This document shows positions 48,401-59,854 of a stretch of DNA of 64,000 nucleotides, piece after piece. Each line of letters begins with the position of its first letter. Position 1 is the stretch's first letter. A program made the position numbers and the translations under genes. Under the pieces are notes generated by a model. The model searched no databases, was not told where the DNA came from, and saw only the letters and a program-made list of their open reading frames with translations. This DNA is from Capitulum mitella (taxonomy: Eukaryota; Arthropoda; Thecostraca; Pollicipedomorpha; Pollicipedidae), in the NCBI GenBank assembly GCA_030062745.1, contig CP099845.1:19012903-19076902 (forward strand). Reading direction: 5' to 3'.

Positions 48401-50537
48401 CATTTTGCTGTTTCCAAACCTACGCGCCAGCTGAGTGGTATTTTTTCCATCGTATTAGCAAGCATTATCAATGTCACATAATGTTGAGTTTAATAGTAAG
48501 TTTGAGGGTGCCAGGGTCGCTACAAAACTTGGAGTCGGCACCCACAAATTCGACCGACGGTTCACAATTACGGGAGATGTTCTCTCGCTGGTGCGCGCAA
48601 ATCCCTGACAACTATCAGTAAAGAGCTACACGACACGGATTTTAATATCTGTCTTTGATATCTGAGTTGTGCCTTTGATTATTTTGGCCTAAATTTCAAC
48701 GAAATGGAAATATGCGTGTCACGCCCTCAATAACCCATCATAATCCATAAAAAACTCTGCCCCTGCGTAGGAGCCTTCATGTTTCCGACATGTCCATGTG
48801 GACAGCGCGATTCCAGGTAATCTATATTTAAATTTCATTTTGCGCAGTTGTGTGAGAACCTAATCGAAGGCATTTGCTGCCTGCAGATTTTGCAAGTAAA
48901 AGTAGTGTAATCCAGTGCATTGCAGAATGACGCCCATGAACTTGAGCAGCTTTAAGATCAACAGAGAAACATCATTAGGGCTTTTTCGTTTAAGATGGCA
49001 ACGGTATCCGTTGACATCGTCGCTAGAGTGTCGTCTAATTCTGGTTGATCGGTACACTTCTTATCGTCGGCTCTTCAAAGCTAGCATTAAGTCTGGCAAG
49101 CAGCCGAACTCGCTTGCCGGAATCCAAGCCATGCTATCCAACTTGAGTGATAACCGAGCGGCTTTTTCAAAACATCTGCCAGCACTGGAGCATGACGAGC
49201 TGCCAAATCATCCCTTGCATTCAGCTAAACAGCCGAATGAAGTCAGCACTAGCTCCGGAGGAGCTGTTTTCTCCACTAGAAAACGTTGCTGAGGTTTGCA
49301 GTTTTGCAGGTTTCTGATTGGTTTCTTATATGTACGTCGCATGTATAAGTCTGTAGTACTGGTAGGTGGCGTCCAGCAGCACATGTCTGAACAGTTTAAA
49401 TATCATAATAAACGTACTGTCGTTTCCCATTTCAGTTTTCCCCAACATTTCTGTCAGGTAGTTGATGATCCTTTGATGCATTTTTGTGTTTATACTTGAG
49501 TCTGTCATTCACAACGAATGGTCTTTGCGTGCCATCGTTACTTATAAGATTCACTCATCACATTCAAAGGATTCAATAAAGGATACAACCATTCTGGAAT
49601 ACGATTCAGCACAAAACAATGATAAGTATCATGCATGTGAAAACCGCACACATTATACGAGACATGCCCTCGCCAAAAGTTATTTTTTCTGATCGAAATA
49701 TGAGGTATTAGATGGCATAGTCATGCTTGCAAACATTTTTGACATTTTCTCATCATCCGCAATAATCTGTAATTGGGCAAACTTTGTTATCGGCTGCTTG
49801 TTTTTGATAATGGCTGATGGAGGTAGGCGAAACAGAGAGTTGGAATACGAGCATTGTGCTTTGCAGCTTTGAACTGAAATGGCTAATGAGTGATTTGCGG
49901 TAGCCAAGAACAACAGACGAACATGTGTTGATATTGGCACGCAGTCTCTCTTGTACTGATTGCCTGATCCACTACGTTTGCAATTTATTTGCCTTGATTG
50001 TCTTGCCCTGAAAAAGATGTGTTGGGGCTTGATTGTGATGGCGTCTTCGTGCTGAAACGCATTCATATTTGATGAAGACGACGTGTCGTATTTTGCTTGT
50101 CGACATGACCCATGCCAAAACATCTGTGAAAAAGACAAGTTCATTGCTCTTCCGACGCGAACTGGGGAAAACCCAAGGTCATATCGTTTACAGCTCATAG
50201 TGGCGCACTAACCTTCTGCAGTAGGGAACGTTTATTTGTTTCTGAAACCCGGGCTAGGCATGTGTTCAATAGAATCACGATGATATATCTATATCGCTGT
50301 ATATAATACCATTTACCGTTTATCGGCCTCAGGCGCAGTCTTTTTTTGTCGGTCTCGGTCTTATAATCCTCCCAGATTAATATTTACCATAAATCCTACA
50401 TTTTTCGTCCCTTTCACATTGCGTTTATTGGACTGCTATCTACACTGAGCCGGTTTTTTCGGGAGGATCTCGCGAGTCACAATGATAAACATCACAAAAA
50501 TAGTATCAAAATGCCGACGGATATGCACGCTGGCACC
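45431..50537. other. Non-coding, no recognised gene
   Basis: Five kilobases with no recognised exon. A 32-bp direct repeat (atcgtaggacaatgacctc and its copy) lies at 47041-47101. Open frames up to 172 codons (49680-50198, minus) show no recognisable protein. Confidence 0.45.
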
Positions 50538-50800
50538 CAGAGGCGCAGCCAGGATTTTCTTAAGGAGTGACCTGGAGTGTAATGTGAACTGAAGTCATAC
50601 GAAAAACGCTCTCGGGGAAGACGATGTGCAATGGTTTTCACAACAAATGCGGGGAACCTATATGACTAATATATCTGTATAACCTATATCTTATAGCCTG
50701 CAGCCTTTATCCTATAGCCTGTATATATAGCCTTTTTTCCTAAATCACAACCTAAGGGAGAGCCCGGCCCCTCGGGCCACCTCCCTTGGCTGCGACTGTG
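50538..50800. mobile_element. hAT-like MITE
   Basis: Left end CAGAGGCGCAGCCAGGATTTTC; the right end, read in reverse, is CACAGTCGCAGCCAAGGGAGG. Eight flanking bases match at six positions (ctggcacc / cgtgcacc), a plausible worn 8-bp hAT target duplication. The 263-bp interior is non-coding and includes a small repeat of tatagcct words (50690-50730). Confidence 0.55.
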
Positions 50801-51079
50801 CGTGCACCAACGGCAGTCTGACATGAGAGACTGAAAACAGAACGGCGCTCTGACTGATGTGGTCACCGGAGGAAGAGGACGTTATGCCACTGTACCGGCC
50901 GACACTGGGTGAAACGGGAGCCCTTGTCACCCCCAACAGCAACACGTTTAATTCCCTTCCGGCGTCACGAGACATTGTCCTCCTGCCTCTTGCAAAGTTA
51001 TGACACGCCTCAGAACAGCCAGGGAGGGGAGAATTTTTGCCAATCGACTGATTTGCTTATTTGCTCACGCACATCCTGG

Positions 51080-51810
51080 GCAGTTCTGTCAAACACGCGA
51101 GCGCCACCGTGGCATCCCGCCCGGAGATCTCAGCCATGCTGAGACCTCCGGGCATTACATGTCGGAGCGGCTCCCGCAGCCCCGCTGTCAGTTGTGAGCG
51201 GCGACGGCTGTCGGCGCAGATGGCGCTGCGGTCGGCCTGCGTGCGTCCAGCGGGCGGCTCTGTACGCAGCCGAGCGAATTCCCGCCACCGCCCTCCTCAG
51301 TGAGTCCGGCGGCCCGGCCCGGCGCGCTTGGTGGTCGCCTCGGGCGGTGAGGGGTCAGGGGTCAGACGGCGCGGCCCGAAGGTCACGTGCGTGCTGGGCG
51401 TGTACGAGGCAGAGGCTGGGAGGGGCCTTGCGCAAGGGCTCGGGTCTGGTCAGAACACTTGTCGCTCGGGAAGCCGGGAAGTTTGACGCTTTTTTGATGC
51501 TCTTGCACCAATCAGCAGAGGCCGCTGGCGTCGCCCCTCGCTGAGTGCGTGCTGTGTTCGCAAGCGAGTGCGTAGATCGGGGACGGTCAAACAGCGCCGG
51601 GCGTCGTGAGCATCGCGAGCACACACTACACTAAATGAGGTCGTCCTGTCCGCGAGGAAGGTGCGCCCGAACTCACGAAGGCATTGCGTATTGGCAGCAT
51701 TAGCTAGAGAGGCGTGCCCACCGAACTGCAGCACGCCTGTGTGAAAAGCCACTGCTCTGGTGGCCCGGTGAAGAGACTTTGAAGAGCTCGGTGTCCAAAA
51801 GAGCGGCACA
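51080..51810 (+). promoter_or_regulatory. CpG-rich region upstream of calpain exon 51811
   Basis: GC- and CpG-rich DNA from about 51080 to 51780, the expected promoter and 5' untranslated region for the short first exon that follows. Confidence 0.45.
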
Positions 51811-51846
51811 ATGCCGTACGAGTTCAAGAAACTAAAGGTGTTCTTG
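51811..51846 (+). CDS. Candidate short first coding exon of calpain (MPYEFKKLKVFL)
   Basis: ATG with A at -3 (gcacaATGc), then 12 codons reading MPYEFKKLKVFL, then a consensus donor TTCTTG|gtaagt in phase 0. The last four residues, KVFL, are the same as those at the end of the long exon 55763-57377, and the DNA across the splice site is similar (AAaGTsTTCTTG|GT). Both exons would join LNERGTGL at 59678. This gives a calpain with only a short N-terminal tail. Confidence 0.55.
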
Positions 51847-54800
51847 GTAAGTGTTTTGTAAGAGTATTCTGGAGGTATCGACAACTTTTTGTGAAGCAGC
51901 ATCGGTGCTTTGGTCCATTGAATACTGTGTTACGCAGAAGAAAGTGTTATTTTTCCGCAAAAATGTTAATAGGAAATACGTCTGGTATAAATATGAACTT
52001 ATGACCGGATGTAGTGCTAATTGATACGGGCTGAACTGATGGCGAAATAGGCTTCGTGAGTACTAAAATATAACGCATTTACCTTTTCTATTTCAATAGC
52101 CATCCATTGCAAATAGTTACTTTCCCCCGTCACAAATCCAATGTCATCAATGACATCGACAACTAAGGCGCTGAAGATAACTACCATCAAGCATGTTTAA
52201 CCATCGCCCTATAAGGTTATAAGGTAAGGTTTAACCATCGCCCCATTCGATCCCATCATGACGATTCTCGCTGCAGCTTTGGAATAGCACGAAGCAGCTG
52301 CAAGATGCTTTAATAACTGAGGCCTGTTTAATTCTGCATATTTTGAGACCCATTCCGTTCCTGGGTCATGTCAGGTCACAAAGATATAGGGCCATTTTCA
52401 AAGGCATGTTCTGTGGTATCGCATTTTTTGTGTGAACAAATTTCTCGTGCAGCATGAGATCAAAGCTGTATTTACTTAACTGACAAGAAATGTTTTGAAC
52501 GCGTCATGACCTCTTATGAGTGCACAAAAGTTAAATAAGGCCAAAGACTTGGTTTGGAGATCTTGAACACTTCAGACATGACGGAGATAATGCAAATGGT
52601 AAAAACCGCCTTTAAGGTCCGGGAGTCACGAAAAGGTCACGTGAAGCCATCTTGCAGTAATTCCAAGCGAAAAATTACGTTTCTTGGACTGGATGCTATT
52701 CCGCCCATTGACTAGTTGCGGGACCTCTTGAAAGTAGTTTGGAAACCTTTCTAGAGGTGTTCATTTGATCCGATGTAGTCATGAGCTCTGGAATAAGTGT
52801 GGGGATGCTAGAATCACGATAGAAGCATTACACCGCAATCACCTATCAACGAAAGTCAAATATAATCGTTTTATCCGAGAAGTGAAAAATGTCCATTTTA
52901 ACCAAGACGATTCCATTGCGTACACGGTAAACAGCGGGATCAGCGAAACAATGGCTTTAACCTTTATTTCAAGAAAACGAATTGATCTGTCACAGCGTTG
53001 ATACACTCTAGATTTTTAAACGGCTACAGGACAGTCGAATCGGCCCCTTTTTAAAGGCTGCGTTAGTCAAAATGCTTCATGGAGTAAAAGTTGCAAATAT
53101 TTATTGAATATGCAGTTTATTTGACTTTAAGAACGGGAGGAATTGTGTCAGGTCTGCAAAGACAGCACAGAACAGTTTCAATCAGTTATCACGAAGAAAG
53201 AATGGCAAAATATGTGGCAACCGTTTCCCTTTCCTTGTTCTCACGATACTGAAATGCTGAAAAGCTTTGACTATCCCGATTTCATTTAAACTTGTCACAC
53301 CAGGCAAGGAAGCCCTGGCTGAACTGAATTTGACCCATGACCTTGTCCAGTGAGGGCATTATTATAAAACACTACGCCATGTCGGTAAAATATGTCGTCG
53401 ATGATTGAGTTCATCCTACGGATGAATTCAGCCCGATAATGTTAGCCAGATGACAGAAATTCCAAGAATCACCGAGGCAATTAGGACAATATACGGGCGC
53501 AAATGTGGCATGTGATGTCACCGGTAACATTAGCAGAGACAACCGATCAACGTGCATTTCACATATGACCGGTGCAAAATGAATTGGGCGGTGCTCATAC
53601 ATTCTAAAAAATATTGCCAACGCCTTGTTTGATGCATTCGTTGCACATCCTCATTACTGTAAATTCAGCCTATGCGGAAAACCTTGCGAGGACTGTTCGC
53701 TGGAATTCAGCTCGTTTAACAGAAGACACTGAAAAGGTATTACAGGTCAAATAATATGCAACCGTAATGTTAGATCACACACCTGTGGCAATGCTTAACA
53801 GATCCTGCAGTCTGTAGTCAACCAGATATATTATTTGCATGCGCCCGCTTAGTAATATTCCAGGCCTCGTCTATGCATCAAATTGTTTTTGGTGTTCTTT
53901 GAAATGGCTTGTAAGGCAAATGGCGATCCACGTGCACCGATGTATGTCCCTCGGCTCTGTCGGTTGCCATGTGCGGTAGTTGTATCGGATGCAATTTATC
54001 AGTCGGACTTGGATGCGTGAATCCGCTTACGATCCTGACTTCAAATAGATTTTCCTGTTTTTTTTTCATTGCAAAGATTCGACGACGCTCCTTCTCGTAA
54101 GTTGAGATGTCCCGGTACTTCACCAAATGATACGCTTGACAGAAGCATCAGCCACCGATGATACTGGATCCCTGATTCTTGAAGAAACTTTAACTTTGTA
54201 CGAAAGGTCATTAAGCTGACGGTCGCTTTTCCCACTTGTTGACGGGGTATCCTGTTTAACAAAGATAAATCGGATGCAAAAATGGAAAAACCGTATCGGA
54301 TGCACACCCATTTCGAATACTTTACGCATATGCAACGCATTGTGTGAAATGTAAGCAGTTTTTTGCTCGTTGGGCTGTATGCACGGATGACAATGAGATC
54401 GTAGCCACCGCCAACACCTAAATGTGCCGAATTGCGTAATGTTTTCCCCAAGCCGTACGCCAAACAGAACTGAGGAACGCTGTGGGATAGGACAATGCAG
54501 TAATTTGGTGGAGGCGGGCAAATGGCCTTCATCCCTCTTAGTCAAAAGAATAATCGAACCTCGCTTACCTCACTGGCCACTTATCGCTCTGCAGGAGGCA
54601 AATGGCATTTGCACCTATCGGAAGTGACACTTTATCTCTAATTGCTTCAGGCCGCTGCCGCAATATCGCTAGAATGTGAATCATGCCGAACTGCCAGGTG
54701 GCTCTGTGATGATTCATTTCTAACGCACGTCTGTCTTTGTGTTCAGTGCTATGCATAAAGGCATCGCTGCATGGAGGAGTCGAATCCACACAAGACATTG

Positions 54801-55273
54801 CAATGAGCAAAGCATTATTATGCTCCGTTATTGTCCTGTAACGGAGCATTATTCGAGAATCTCAGTGCCTGTCATATATCAGCAAGAATGGTTATTCCTC
54901 ATTTGGGACGGATTCAGTAGACGACATTGAGAGAACCAGACGGTGTAAAAAAACCTTTTGAACAGAAGAGTAAAATGCCCATCGAACACATATATAACAT
55001 TTTCTATTTTTTCTGATAAGTTGCTTTGTTTTTTTCAAATGAATTTGGTGGCACCAGTCCATGTATTACCTTGGTGAATGCAAATCATTGTGGGTGCCAA
55101 ACTCATGTATAGTCGCATGTCTAGTTCAGAAATCTTTGTGTGATCAACCAATATTGTGTGGGCCGAAGCACTCACAAAGGTATACAATGCTGCATGGTGC
55201 CATGATATTGCATAATGTATGGTTCTACTTTTGAGAGGCAACTAAACATGCGTTGCAACACAGAATACAAGTA
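51847..55273. other. Intron-like sequence
   Basis: AT-rich, no exon recognised. A 15-base direct repeat (gtttaaccatcgccc) lies near 52195-52243, and a hairpin with an 11-bp stem (atgctccgtta) at 54820-54849. Confidence 0.5.
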
Positions 55274-55450
55274 ATGTCTATTTCAGAAGTTAAAGGAAAA
55301 ACAGCTCAGCCTTCGTCATGTCTAGCATTATCTCCAAGAAGGAGCGTGGCCACTTCGCCCGTCTTCTCCCTCGTTCCTTCCTGTTGCTCTGCTGCAGCAT
55401 GTCCGCCCCCGTCCGGTCCGCCTCCGAGCGGCTACGCACCTCCACTCCAG
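55274..55450 (+). CDS. Possible Pro-rich calpain exon
   Basis: A good acceptor (tgtctatttcag before 55287) and a consensus donor (CTCCAG|gtaagc after 55450) bracket one open frame, which ends ACPPPSGPPPSGYAPPLQ in phase 0. Read as a first exon it would start at ATG 55274 (MSISEVKGKTAQPSS). Read as an internal exon it would need a phase-1 donor upstream that I did not find. Pro/Gly-rich N-terminal extensions are known in fly CalpB. A shorter frame from ATG 55318 would exit in phase 1 and not fit calpain. Confidence 0.35.
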
Positions 55451-55762
55451 GTAAGCAGTCTGCCCCTGTGGCCGTTTAACCCGTTTTGCGCGGTTGCCGC
55501 CGGCCAACGCCCGACTCGGTCACGAAATGCCTGAGACCGATAGCGGGCCGGCCTGTCAGTGTCCAATGATTGGTCACACGGGCCAGTAAGCCCGTTATCT
55601 GCCGGACCTTCGCCGGCTGATAGACGCCGTCGCCGGCTCCGTGTGCCCTGGTCGCCGGCCAGCTGCATGATATGCCCGGCCGGCCGGCGCAGTGTCCGCG
55701 GGCGAATCTGACCGGGTGGCGGCGCCGGACCCGGCTTGTGCGGCGCGGCCCGACGCGGCGGC
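55451..55762 (+). promoter_or_regulatory. CpG-rich region upstream of long calpain exon
   Basis: GC content rises steadily to the start codon at 55763. In-frame TGA at 55709-55711. No acceptor-like AG with a pyrimidine tract lies between that stop and the ATG, which supports a first exon here. Confidence 0.4.
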
Positions 55763-57377
55763 ATGTACCTGCGAAACAGCGGCACCGGCGCCGCCGCGTG
55801 GCGCCGTGCGGGCGCGCGGACGGCGGAGGACGACGCGCCGCGCGACCCGCCGCCGTCGCTGACGTCGTGGCGGAGCGCGTCCAACCTGCGCGTGCGCGAC
55901 GCCGCCTTGCCGCGGCCCTGGAGCCGGCCGCGCACCGGCACCAACGTGGAGCGGCTGATGGCGCGGCTGCAGCGGCCGCGCGGCGAGGCGGCGCCGCGCG
56001 CCGCGTGGGCCGACCTGCCGCGTGACGAGCCGGCCGGCGGCGGCGCAGAGCCGGCCGCGGCCGACCGCGCCCGACCGCGACCCAGGAGCATGGTGCTGCC
56101 GGGGCCGCAGGCGGAGGTGAGGACGCGCCCGGGCTGGGAGGAGGCGAGGGCAGCCAGGGGGGTCCGCGGCGCAGGCGACGCAGAGCAGGCGGCGAAAACG
56201 CTGCCGAGCCGGCGAGAAGGGCTCAAGACGGACGCCGCGCGTAGTGGGTTATACCATGTGACGGTGGCGAAGGTCGCGGAGCGTGGATCGGAAGACACTG
56301 CCCCCGCTGCTGAGCCATTTCCCAGACGCAGAGAAAAGCGCGCTGCCGACGCCGCGCCGAAGAGCGTTGAGGACTCTGGCAGGGAGGAACAGGGTCTGTC
56401 GGGTCGCTTTTCCCGACCGAGGCCGAGAAGCATGGTCCTGCCGGGCCCGCAGGCGGAGACGCAGCCGCGCCGGAGCTGGGAGGAGGGGCGATGGAACAGG
56501 AGCAACAGCGGCAGCGGGGAGGCCAAGGACGCGGCAGAACAGCTACCGAGCCATCGCGAAGGGCTCGAGAATGATGCTGCTCCTAGCGGGTTGTACCACG
56601 TGAAAGTGGCGAAGGTTACAGGGAGCGATTCGGAAGAGACAGCCCCAGCTGCTGCACCGTCTGTCACACGCAGAGAAAAGAGCGCTGTCAGCACCGCGCC
56701 GAAGAAGCGTTGAGGACTCTGGTAACGAGGAACAGGGTCTGTCAGGTCGCTTTTCCCGACCGAGGCCGAGGAGTATGGTCCTGCCGAGCCCGCAGGTGGA
56801 GGCGAAGCCGCGCCGGAGCTGGGAGGAGGCGCGAAGGAGCGGGAGGAGCAACAGCGGCAGCGGGGACGCCAAGGACTTGGCCGAAGTCCCAACAAGCCGT
56901 CGAGACGAGGTCAGGACCGAACCTGCTCCCAGTGGAGTGTATCGCGTGGAGATGGTGAGCGTTACGGAGGCGGGTTCGGAAGACGCGGCCTCGGCGACTG
57001 AGACGCCTCCAGGACACAAGCAGAACGGCGCTGTCGACGCCGCGCCGTCCGAAAGCCTTGACGACCAGATCGTGGCGAGCTCGGAGACGGCCGTCGTCTC
57101 TGGCCGTCTCCCGTCTCCGCCGGACGTGATCGCCGGGACGGCGGAGCCGCGCTCCCCGTCGGGTCAGGAGCCGGTCGGCCCGGACTCTGCGCCGCGGACC
57201 GGCCTGGAGCCCGAGTGCCGGCCCGTGGTCGCCGTCAGGAAGCTGGAGGCAGTCCCGGTGACCTCTGACCGGGCCGTCGCCGACTTCTCGCCGTCCTGCG
57301 ATGACCTCGGGGTGATCCGGAACAGGGGGTGCAGCGGACGGCTCCGCGGCACGGACGCTCGCTCCAAAGTCTTCTTG
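55763..57377 (+). CDS. Long calpain N-terminal exon with three 114-residue repeats; one-base frameshift
   Basis: Opens at ATG 55763 (MYLRNSGTG) and runs about 538 codons to the donor KVFL|gtgggt at 57377, phase 0, matching the calpain core at 59678. The peptide is Arg/Pro/Ala/Ser-rich and probably disordered. Three repeats start at RSMVLPGPQ (ATG codons at 56090, 56432 and 56775). Each carries an SWEEG/A-type box, SGLYHVxVAKV, SEDTAPA and RREK. The first spacing is 342 nt; the second is 343. The extra base lies at 56703-56706, where repeat 2 has gaagaag against gaagag in repeat 1. It closes the first frame at TGA 56711-56713, while the following repeat stays open in the next frame. It may be an assembly error, an allele or a true break. 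A final unrepeated part (PSPPDVIAGTAEPRSP...) leads to the donor. No known domain was recognised. Confidence 0.6.
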
Positions 57378-59677
57378 GTGGGTGAGGGTTTGCTCTGGAC
57401 ACGAGCGAGCCGAGAGGTGTCGCAATGCGTATGACATTTAGATCAACGTTCAGAATATGACTCACGCCCTCGGAGATGGACGGCGATTGTTTCCGTTTGG
57501 TCTGTTTGACAAACCACTCCATGTTTCTTTCGTCTCTGCCACGACTTCTGGTTGTTTGTCTGGGATTTCGGAAGTAATCTCCTGCCTGAACCGGAACCAG
57601 ACTGCCACGATTTATTTCCGATTTTTTCTTCAATTGCTTCGGCTGACGTCATTTTATCGTGTATTGCCTTGTCGCAAGCGGCAGCACTATAGGCGCTTCC
57701 CACGCTGCCTTTGCAACATTTACTCGATTGTGCTGCACCCTCACTGAGAAGTACGGATCACGTGCTTAACAACGCATTGGCACGGCCACGGAATCACGCG
57801 CGGCGAGCCGGATAATGTGTCAGCGCGGTTGAATGCGCTGTGGTCGCGTTCGTGGGTGGACTCATTTTCCCGAGTGCACTGGCACTCGACATCCGTGATG
57901 ACGGTAACGGCGGGTCACGACGGGCACGGAACCGCTAGTCTCCTACCGGAACTGGGACACTTCCTTCTCCTCAAGGTCGCGAGAACAGTGGGCCACTGTG
58001 TCGCACGGCTGAGTTGCGTGAGAGTGACTCTACGGCGGCTATGAGGCTTTTGCAGTTGTGGTGTGGATTTGGCCGGATAATGGTGAATTGGTTGCTTAGC
58101 CAGTTTGCTTGGCTGACGCCAGTCCCACTACCCGGAGGTTTCCATTATGTGAATTAAGTTCGGTCCACGTCTGTCTGAGCTGGGAGATCTTAAATGCGAG
58201 GTGAGCCTCTCGAACGCCGCTGGTCCGTGCCGGTTCGTTTTCATTCCCTTGGACAGCCGAAGCCGCGTGTTTTTTTCGGGTCTACATTCACTCGGTAGCT
58301 GCGGCGGCAAATTAGCAAATGGGAATAGGAAATGAGGCCGCACTCCACGAGCCCGGTGCACGAGCTAGAAAAAAAAATCATGCAGATCAACAGTTTGTCA
58401 CTATTAATCAAGCAAACAGGTAGAAGTGACACGTACTGTGTGGGGCGTAGGGCATTGGACCTGGTGGCATTGAAATAATTTTAGAAATGTTATGGGTGGA
58501 ACCATTTCCCGGCACTGTGATGTGACCCATTCTGATGCTGTCATTTGTAAGGTTTTAGTAACGACCTGTTAGCGAAATTAACCGCTGTCCTTTCCGGATG
58601 TCTGGCGTTACGGCAAAAATAAAAGCAGACATTAATAAAAGTTTCTAGCCGGAGTATTCATGTAATTCATAACAACATTGTTGACACTTCACTTCGATGG
58701 TGGCCTGTATATTTCTTTCCTACGTTATTAGGACTTCTTACTTACTACACTTGTCAAAGTTGTCTGCTACTTTCACAACAACCATTACGTTCAGGTCGTG
58801 ACTGTCGAAAGTAAAATCACCAGACAATATCGCGTTTTTCCGTTCCCTTCCCCGGGCAAGACCGGAGTTCCCGTTCCCACTGTTCTCGGTGAAGCGAACC
58901 ATTTCCGGCGCCACACAGCCATGCCACGGCGCCGCCAGCCGTACGGCTGGCCGCTGCCCGGGCAGCGTCCGTCCGTCGGGGACGGGCAGGCGGCCGCCGG
59001 TCGGTCTCCCCACTGGCGGCTGCTCTGATCTGCTGCCGGCTCAGTTCTGGACCAGAAGCGGCTGCGGCCGGGAAGGGGGCCGGCAGGTGCCTGGCAGCAG
59101 CTGCAGGCCTCGACAGAGGAGTTTTAAACATTTCGCACAGAGTTTTAAACGAAACACAAGACTGGTATCGTGTTACCGTGCGATCGATTCGCTGAAATTA
59201 TATTTTTATTCAGTATGGTTGGTTTTGACTGTCAGGAAATGAAGGAAAGCTGATGTCATTGTTACTTAGCTGTTTTAACTTATCGCAGAGGTAGCCTTGG
59301 ACTATCCTCGTCTGGCGGCTGAGTGGGCGCCGTACTTAGGCCAGTCGAGTCCTCAGACCGTCTGAGGTGTTTCCCCAGATCGTGACACGTGATTCGCCCG
59401 ACGAATGACGTCATTTATGATGGTCTTGGCTGTTATGGTTATAACCCACCTTGACCCGGACCCAACGCCACCCGAACACAACGTGAACGTCCGACTGGGT
59501 CTGAGCGAGTGAAGTGACCTAAAACGACGCCTCTCGGCAGTCTCCGCCCTCCCTCAGGCGGGTTTACCAGCCCGACCCGAGTTGTTTTGGTTGAGTGGCC
59601 TGAGCCGGCTTGATCTGACCTAAGCTGACCTGAGCTGAGCTGGGCTGACCTGACGAACTCTCCGGTCTTCCCCCCAG
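57378..59677 (+). other. Intron between N-terminal exon and calpain core
   Basis: 2.3 kb, with a GC-rich patch at 58850-59110 that has no donor and so is probably not an exon. A pyrimidine-rich tract (ctctccggtcttccccccag) leads to the acceptor. Confidence 0.6.
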
Positions 59678-59854
59678 TTGAACGAGCGCGGCACAGGCCT
59701 GAGGTCTCGCGGCGAGGTGCAGGACTTTGAGAAGCTGCGCGCCCAGTGTCGGCGCACCGGTCGCCTGTTCGAGGACCCCGAGTTTCCGGCCACCGACTGC
59801 TCCATCTTCTTCTCGCGCACGCCGCCGCGGCCCTTCCAGTGGAAGCGGCCTCAC
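59678..59854 (+). CDS. Calpain core exon 1
   Basis: Starts in phase 0 after cttccccccag and encodes [20 protein letters not shown] through [10 protein letters not shown] to QWKRPH. Donor CAC|gtgagt, phase 0. The phase-0 acceptor is what makes it compatible with all the upstream first-exon candidates. Confidence 0.92.

Noticed and set aside
55432-56895. 487-codon minus-strand open frame
   Set aside because: Antisense shadow of the GC-rich repeat exon. The plus-strand frame has the splice donor in the phase needed to join the calpain core.
58890-59110. GC-rich patch that could be another calpain first exon
   Set aside because: No consensus donor follows the open frame.
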